From the NCBI RefSeq assembly GCF_002483225.1, contig NZ_DLHL01000048.1:103000-114924 (forward strand): DNA of 11,925 nt. The letters are read 5' to 3'. The stretch comes from Gemmatimonas sp. UBA7669. GTDB taxonomy: Bacteria > Gemmatimonadota > Gemmatimonadetes > Gemmatimonadales > Gemmatimonadaceae. This document shows positions 7,613 to 11,925 of this stretch, in pieces. The position numbers and the translations under genes were made by a program. Within the stretch, counting starts at the first letter, position 1. Each line of letters starts with the position of its first letter. Below the pieces are notes generated by a model, which searched no databases, was not told the DNA's origin, and worked only from the letters and a program-made list of their open reading frames with translations.

Positions 7613-9786
7613 CGACGATCGCGCTGCACGAGATGATTCCGGGGTTCGGGCCGGGTGCCGATGGCGCCTACGATCGGCTCGACCACGACTTGCTCGTGCG
7701 CGCCTATCGGTTCTCCGACGTGGCCCATGCAGGGCAGGTGCGGCATTCCGGCGAGCCCTATGTCTCGCACTGTGTGGAAGTGGCCCGCATTCTGGCCGAC
7801 CTGCAGCTCGACACCACCACGGTGGCCTGTGGTCTGCTGCATGACATCGTCGAGGACACCGACGTGTCCATCAGCGATGTGGAGCGCGAGTTCGGGGCCG
7901 AGGTGGCGCAGATCGTCGATGGGCTCACCAAGATCGCGAACCTCCCCATGTCGTCGCGGGAAGAGCGGCAGGTCGAGAACTATCGCAAGCTGCTGCTGTC
8001 CATTGCCAAGGATGCGCGGGTCATCCTCATCAAGCTGGCCGACCGTTTGCACAACATGCGCACGCTCGACTGGCTGGCTCCCGAGAAGCGGCGGCGCATC
8101 GCGCAGGAAACGCGCGACCTGTACGCCCCGCTGGCCCACCGCTTCGGTATGGCCAAGGTGCGATGGGAGCTCGAGGACCTGTCGTTCAAGCATCTCGAGC
8201 CCGAGGCCTACAAGACGCTGGCCAGGCTGGTGGCGGCCAAGCGTGGGGAACGTGAGGCGCTCATCTCGCAGATGAAGGAGCCGCTCGAGAAGCGGCTGGC
8301 CGAGGCGGGCATTGCTGACGTGGAAGTCACGGGGCGCCCCAAGCACCTGTGGTCCATCTACAAGAAAATGCAGCAGCGCGATCGTCCCTACGAGGACATC
8401 TACGACCTGCTGGCCATTCGTGTCATCGTGCCCAACGTGCTCGAGTGCTATCACGCGCTGGGTGTCATTCACGATGGCTGGACGCCGGTGCAGGAGCGCA
8501 TCAAGGACTACATCGCGCAGCCCAAGAGCAACGGCTACCAGTCGCTGCACACCACGGTGTTCGGGCCTGGGCGGCAGCTCTTCGAAATTCAGATCCGCAC
8601 GCGTGACATGCACCGCACGGCCGACTACGGTATCGCGGCGCATTGGCTGTACAAGGAGAACACGCGCAACGCGGATGAGCTGGATCGGCAATTGGCCTGG
8701 TTCCGTCAGGTGCTCGAGCTGCAGCTCGATGCCGAGACGCCGGGCGAGTTCCTCGAGTTCCTCAAGCTCGATCTCTATCAGGACGAGATCTTCGTCTTCA
8801 CGCCCACGGGCGATGTCATCCAGTTGCCCAAGGGTGCCACGCCGCTGGACTTTGCTTTTGCCGTGCACTCGCAGGTGGGTGCGCGCTGCGCGGGCGCCAA
8901 GGTCAACGGCCGCATCGCGCCGTTGTCGCGCGAGCTCAAAAATTCGGAAACGGTGGAGATTCTCACCAATCCGAACGCCAAGCCCAGTCGCGACTGGCTG
9001 GCGCATGTGCGCACCGGCAAGGCGCGCCATAAAATCCGCCAGCTCCTGCGTCTCGAGGAGCGCTCTTCGGCCATGCGCCTGGGCCGCGAGATTCTCGAGC
9101 GCGAACTGCGCCGGCGCCGTCTGCCCAAGGCCGACGACGACAAGCTCCAGCCGGTGGCGCGGCTGCTCAAGCTCAAGGACACACCACAGCTCATTGCCTC
9201 AGTGGGGGCGGGCGATGTGCATGTCATGCAGGTGCTCAAGGCCCTGCATCCGGAGCTCGAGAGCGCACCCGAGCCGCAGGAGAAGCCCAGCACGCTCGAG
9301 CGCATCGTCGATCGTGTGCGCGGCACCGGCAAGGGCATCCGCATTCAAGGGGCCGACGGCCTGCTGGTGCGCTATGCGCAGTGTTGTCAGCCGGTGCCGG
9401 GCGACAACGTGGTGGGCTATGTGACCCGGGGCCGCGGCGTGAGTATCCATCGCGGCGACTGTCCCAACCTGCTGCTCCTGGCGCATGAGCCGGAGCGGCG
9501 GCTCGAGATTGATTGGCAGGAAATGGCCGGCGAGCGTTTTGTGGTGCGGCTCGCCATGGAAGGCACCGATCGCCGCGGGCTCTACGCCGACGTGGCGGCG
9601 GCCGTGAGTGCCACCGGCACCGACATCAAGAGCTTCGAGCTCAAGACCACCGACGGCAAGGTGACGGGCTCGGCCATGGTGGAAGTGGAGAACCTCGCCC
9701 ACCTCGAGCGCATCATGAAGGCCGCGCGGCGCGTGAAGGGCATTGCGGTGGTCAGTCGCCGGGAAAAGATCACGGCGGAGGATTGA
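7609..9786 (+). CDS. rel: Bifunctional (p)ppGpp synthetase/hydrolase (long RelA/SpoT homologue)
   Basis: The 725-residue product makes and degrades the alarmone (p)ppGpp, setting the stringent response. The N-terminal HD hydrolase looks intact: His 54, His 78-Asp 79 and Asp 145 are the metal ligands, and Glu 82-Asp 83 form the ED pair in HDIVEDT. This argues against a synthetase-only RelA. The synthetase follows, with GRPKHLWSIYKKM, YDLLAIRVIV (Asp 266), PKSNGYQSLHTTV and FEIQIRT (Glu 326), the positions of the known catalytic Asp and Glu. A TGS domain starts near 392 (DEIFVFTPTGDVIQLPKGAT). A zinc-finger region has Cys 592, Cys 593, His 614 and Cys 618, and an ACT domain fills the last ~80 residues; in known Rel proteins these C-terminal parts sense the ribosome. 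The start is GTG, overlapping radC's TGA. Only 15 bases separate its stop from the convergent propeller gene, leaving little space for a terminator. Confidence 0.97.
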   Translation: MTTIALHEMIPGFGPGADGAYDRLDHDLLVRAYRFSDVAHAGQVRHSGEPYVSHCVEVARILADLQLDTTTVACGLLHDIVEDTDVSISDVEREFGAEVAQIVDGLTKIANLPMSSREERQVENYRKLLLSIAKDARVILIKLADRLHNMRTLDWLAPEKRRRIAQETRDLYAPLAHRFGMAKVRWELEDLSFKHLEPEAYKTLARLVAAKRGEREALISQMKEPLEKRLAEAGIADVEVTGRPKHLWSIYKKMQQRDRPYEDIYDLLAIRVIVPNVLECYHALGVIHDGWTPVQERIKDYIAQPKSNGYQSLHTTVFGPGRQLFEIQIRTRDMHRTADYGIAAHWLYKENTRNADELDRQLAWFRQVLELQLDAETPGEFLEFLKLDLYQDEIFVFTPTGDVIQLPKGATPLDFAFAVHSQVGARCAGAKVNGRIAPLSRELKNSETVEILTNPNAKPSRDWLAHVRTGKARHKIRQLLRLEERSSAMRLGREILERELRRRRLPKADDDKLQPVARLLKLKDTPQLIASVGAGDVHVMQVLKALHPELESAPEPQEKPSTLERIVDRVRGTGKGIRIQGADGLLVRYAQCCQPVPGDNVVGYVTRGRGVSIHRGDCPNLLLLAHEPERRLEIDWQEMAGERFVVRLAMEGTDRRGLYADVAAAVSATGTDIKSFELKTTDGKVTGSAMVEVENLAHLERIMKAARRVKGIAVVSRREKITAED

Positions 9787-9801
9787 GGGCCACGATCCGC
9801 G

Positions 9802-10890
9802 TCAAGGTTGAACGTGGTACACAGCAACGCTTGGACTCGGCGATAAATGTAAGGCGTACACGTGTTTGTCGTTCGGCGATACGCTGACAGCAAGGGCAGG
9901 CTTGGGCAAGTAGATGCGGCGGAAGCCCCTACCATCCCAGTCCATCGTGTGTATCTCGCGACCGAGCTGCGCAGTTCCTTTCGCTTCAGCACGCGAAAGG
10001 CCTGAGTACAGTGCGACGATTTTGTGCGGCGTAGTGCTCACGTCCACATAACCAAAGCGAAGGTCCCTACCGGAGGTCATCACTGGTCCTTTGGGACCGG
10101 AAGCAACGTCGTACGAAGGTTCAAAGCCTCTCGGACGAGCCGCTGTTGCGATCAGCGAGCCGTTGAAGGAGTACAGGTCTATGCGGTCTGCGTGTCGGCT
10201 CGCCAAAAGCACACGACGTTTTTGTAAGTTCACAGCGAGGGAGGAACGGTACGCCTCTTGCCGCACGGAGATCGGGTGTGCCTCATCACCGAGAGGTTGA
10301 CCCATGGCATCCATCACCCGCCCGTTGCTGTCAACTCTCGCGAGGCGCGTGTTTGGCAGAAAGCCGGTTGTGAAGGTCCCGAATCCTCCTACCGGGATTG
10401 GATTGAAAACCGTTATCGTCGGTGGCAGCCGTCGCAAATGGGATACTGGCGCGGAGGCCCGTTTGAGTAAAGACAGGTCGAGCCTTACGATCTTGGCTTG
10501 CGCCACGTCATGAACCCAAAGTGCATTTGGAAGTTCTAGATCAGGCTCCAATGACACTGGGGAGATCAACGAGTGTCCACCTGGCCCTCTCACTCCAACT
10601 CGCCTCACAAGGCGACCGTCGCTCCTCGAAAAGACCACCAAAGGTTGGTAACTGGATTCGTCAAGAACCACCAGATAGTCACGAAGCACGACGATATCTA
10701 TTGGTTTGGTCAGTTCTCCGGGGGCACCGACGTATGCAATGGCGTCCGATGGCTTTACTGTTTGCGCGGAGGAACGCTGCGGCACGGCCACCGCCGCGAG
10801 CCAACCGAAGCAGAGTAGACGAACACCCCGACTACGCACGAGCGAAAAGATGGCTGGTAAGCCTGAAAGGGCGTGTACGCTGTTGTTCAC
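9802..10890 (-). CDS. Exported six-bladed beta-propeller-like protein (copy 2 of a tandem pair)
   Basis: The 362-residue product looks like a TolB/NHL-type six-bladed propeller. Strand pairs repeat in the pattern of KPIDIVVLRDYLVVLDESS, PLVVFSRSDGRLVRRVG, ARVDSNGRVMDAMG and RIDLYSFNGSLIATA. The N-terminus carries a signal peptide (VRLLCFGWLAAVAV, likely cleavage at SSAQT), so it acts outside the cytoplasm. It starts at GTG 10890, which overlaps the TGA of the upstream paralogue by four bases, with GAGGA four bases before it; an internal in-frame GTG at residue 18 would give a shorter, more typical signal peptide but has no visible ribosome site. It aligns over its length with the neighbouring gene (VDSNG, RxADRI, FEP, ASGxKGP, YGYV or FGYV, DWxGR). 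Function is unknown; such propellers often bind proteins or glycans. DNA here is less GC-rich than in the genes to the left. Confidence 0.85.
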   Translation of the reverse strand: MNNSVHALSGLPAIFSLVRSRGVRLLCFGWLAAVAVPQRSSAQTVKPSDAIAYVGAPGELTKPIDIVVLRDYLVVLDESSYQPLVVFSRSDGRLVRRVGVRGPGGHSLISPVSLEPDLELPNALWVHDVAQAKIVRLDLSLLKRASAPVSHLRRLPPTITVFNPIPVGGFGTFTTGFLPNTRLARVDSNGRVMDAMGQPLGDEAHPISVRQEAYRSSLAVNLQKRRVLLASRHADRIDLYSFNGSLIATAARPRGFEPSYDVASGPKGPVMTSGRDLRFGYVDVSTTPHKIVALYSGLSRAEAKGTAQLGREIHTMDWDGRGFRRIYLPKPALAVSVSPNDKHVYALHLSPSPSVAVYHVQP

Positions 10891-11888
10891 TTCTTCCTCG
10901 GCATGTCATAAACGAGGACGGCCGGCTCGGGATCGTGTCGGATGCCGTACAACCTAGATCCATCGGGTTCCACTGCGATTGCAAGGAGGCCATAACCAAG
11001 ATGGTATACCGCGACTGGGCGGCCGGCCCAGTCGAATACGTGAAGATACTGACCGAACTGGCCGGAGTCCCTGAAGCGCTCGCGCACCTTGCCGGAAAAC
11101 ACCGCGAAAATCAGCTGATCGGTGGCTGCAAGTCCCACATAGCCGTACCGAATCTTGTCGCCCTGTGCCAAGGCTGGGCCCTTCGTCCCACTCGCGATGG
11201 AAAAATGGCCTACCTTAAACTCTGGTTCGAAGGAGAAGTGCCTTTGGGTTTCTCCTAGACGGACGCCGTTAGCGTCAAACAATTCGATTCGGTCGGCAAA
11301 GCGGGTACCGACTGCGATTCGCTGTCCTGATGAGCTAACGGCCATGTGAACTCGTTGCGCTTCTTGCCATACGGACGGCGGAACGCCCTCCGGTCTCTTT
11401 GGCAAGCTTCCGACACGAGAAGTCACCATACCATTCGAGTCGACGATCGACAGGCGTGAATTGTTCGTGAAGACGCCCGAACCGACGAATCGGTTCCCGG
11501 AAAGAGGCCGCAACTCGAGATATGTCTCGTTGAGTGGTTGCACCATAGCGTCGATACTCTTCGGCGAAAATGAACGCTGACCGAGTTTCGTACGAGTAAG
11601 GCGCCGAAGTTGCGCGTCTAGTACCCAGAACGTGCGCGTGGAACGAGGATCGACCTCGATAGACGAAGGCCCACGGAATTCGCCCGGGCCGCTTCCCTTC
11701 CTGCCAAACTCCAAGAGCACCCGTCCAGTTCTCTTGGAGAGGATAATGGCCTGCTTGTCTGCCCCTCTGTCGATGAGCGCCAGAACACTGTCACTTGACG
11801 CAAGCGACGCGGGGCGAGTAAGGACGCCACTCCCTTCCAAGACCCTGCCGCTGAGCGGAATAACTGGCGTCTTGTAGCGATCCAACAT
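10887..11888 (-). CDS. Six-bladed beta-propeller-like protein (copy 1 of a tandem pair), 5' end uncertain
   Basis: From ATG 11888 the product is 333 residues, preceded by AGGAG with a 6-base gap. The frame stays open to the right edge of the window, so a longer protein starting outside cannot be excluded. Propeller-type repeats are visible: PASLASSDSVLALIDRG, AIILSKRTGRVLLEFGRKG then GSGPGEFRGP (typical of the 6-bladed/NHL group), SIVDSNGMVTSRVGSLP, RIELFDANGVRLGE, LHVFDWAGRPVAVYHLG and AIAVEPDGSRLYGIRHD. It is clearly paralogous to the next gene, with shared VDSNG, ADRIEL or ADRIDL, FEP, ASGTKGP or ASGPKGP, and YGYV or FGYV. No signal peptide follows ATG 11888, which is odd because the paralogue has one. 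Either the true start is upstream of the window or this copy is cytosolic. The ligand is unknown. Confidence 0.8.
   Translation of the reverse strand: MLDRYKTPVIPLSGRVLEGSGVLTRPASLASSDSVLALIDRGADKQAIILSKRTGRVLLEFGRKGSGPGEFRGPSSIEVDPRSTRTFWVLDAQLRRLTRTKLGQRSFSPKSIDAMVQPLNETYLELRPLSGNRFVGSGVFTNNSRLSIVDSNGMVTSRVGSLPKRPEGVPPSVWQEAQRVHMAVSSSGQRIAVGTRFADRIELFDANGVRLGETQRHFSFEPEFKVGHFSIASGTKGPALAQGDKIRYGYVGLAATDQLIFAVFSGKVRERFRDSGQFGQYLHVFDWAGRPVAVYHLGYGLLAIAVEPDGSRLYGIRHDPEPAVLVYDMPRKK
10895..10899 (-). promoter_or_regulatory. Ribosome binding site of the downstream propeller gene
   Basis: On the minus strand GAGGA lies 4 bases before GTG 10890, inside the last codons of the upstream propeller gene. 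It supports the long start and coupled translation. Confidence 0.5.
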
Positions 11889-11894
11889 CCATGG

Positions 11895-11899
11895 CTCCT
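11895..11899 (-). promoter_or_regulatory. Ribosome binding site suggesting ATG 11888
   Basis: On the minus strand AGGAG lies 6 bases before the in-frame ATG at 11888. It favours that start over the TTG at 11918 or a start beyond the window. Confidence 0.5.
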
Positions 11900-11925
11900 G
11901 CCCTCGGTGGACACCCAAATCCGGC

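Noticed and set aside
7579..9030. 483-codon open frame on the minus strand opposite rel
   Set aside because: It is antisense to the conserved hydrolase, synthetase and TGS domains; the apparent coding signal mirrors rel codon bias.
10521..11258. 245-codon plus-strand frame across both propeller genes
   Set aside because: It spans the junction of two clearly related minus-strand genes and has no domain-like sequence or ribosome site.

Overview
The window looks like chromosomal DNA of a high-GC, Gram-negative-type bacterium. The best guess is Gemmatimonadota or a relative. Reasons: SecA carries the insertion and C-terminal zinc tail I associate with the Bacteroidota/Gemmatimonadota side of the tree; there is an outer-membrane-type beta-barrel; a secreted protein has a Gly/Trp/Tyr-rich tail; and a tandem pair of six-bladed-propeller-like proteins closes the window. 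The taxonomic call is inference from these traits; no rRNA is present.

Layout: (1) 1-2589, the last ~862 residues of SecA, the Sec translocase motor, cut by the left edge. (2) 2590-2855, a gene-free stretch with a G-rich 15-bp tandem repeat. (3) 2856-4992, a two-gene unit of exported proteins, an outer-membrane barrel and a Cys-containing protein with a glycine-rich tail; neither has a known function. (4) 5043-5081, a strong hairpin with a TTCG loop, shared by two convergent transcripts. (5) 5110-6726 on the minus strand, a group II PLP-dependent decarboxylase. (6) 6887-9786, radC and a long bifunctional (p)ppGpp synthetase/hydrolase (rel) joined by a GTGA stop/start overlap. (7) 9802-11888 on the minus strand, two paralogous beta-propeller proteins, also joined by a GTGA overlap, in DNA of visibly lower G+C than the rest.

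The left and middle parts are core functions (export motor, stringent response, RadC). The accessory interest lies in the barrel/Gly-rich pair and the propeller pair. I see no transposase, integrase, CRISPR array, tRNA or rRNA, and no recognisable defence or mobile system. The window does not show a clearly new system; the most plausible undescribed units are the two exported-protein pairs.
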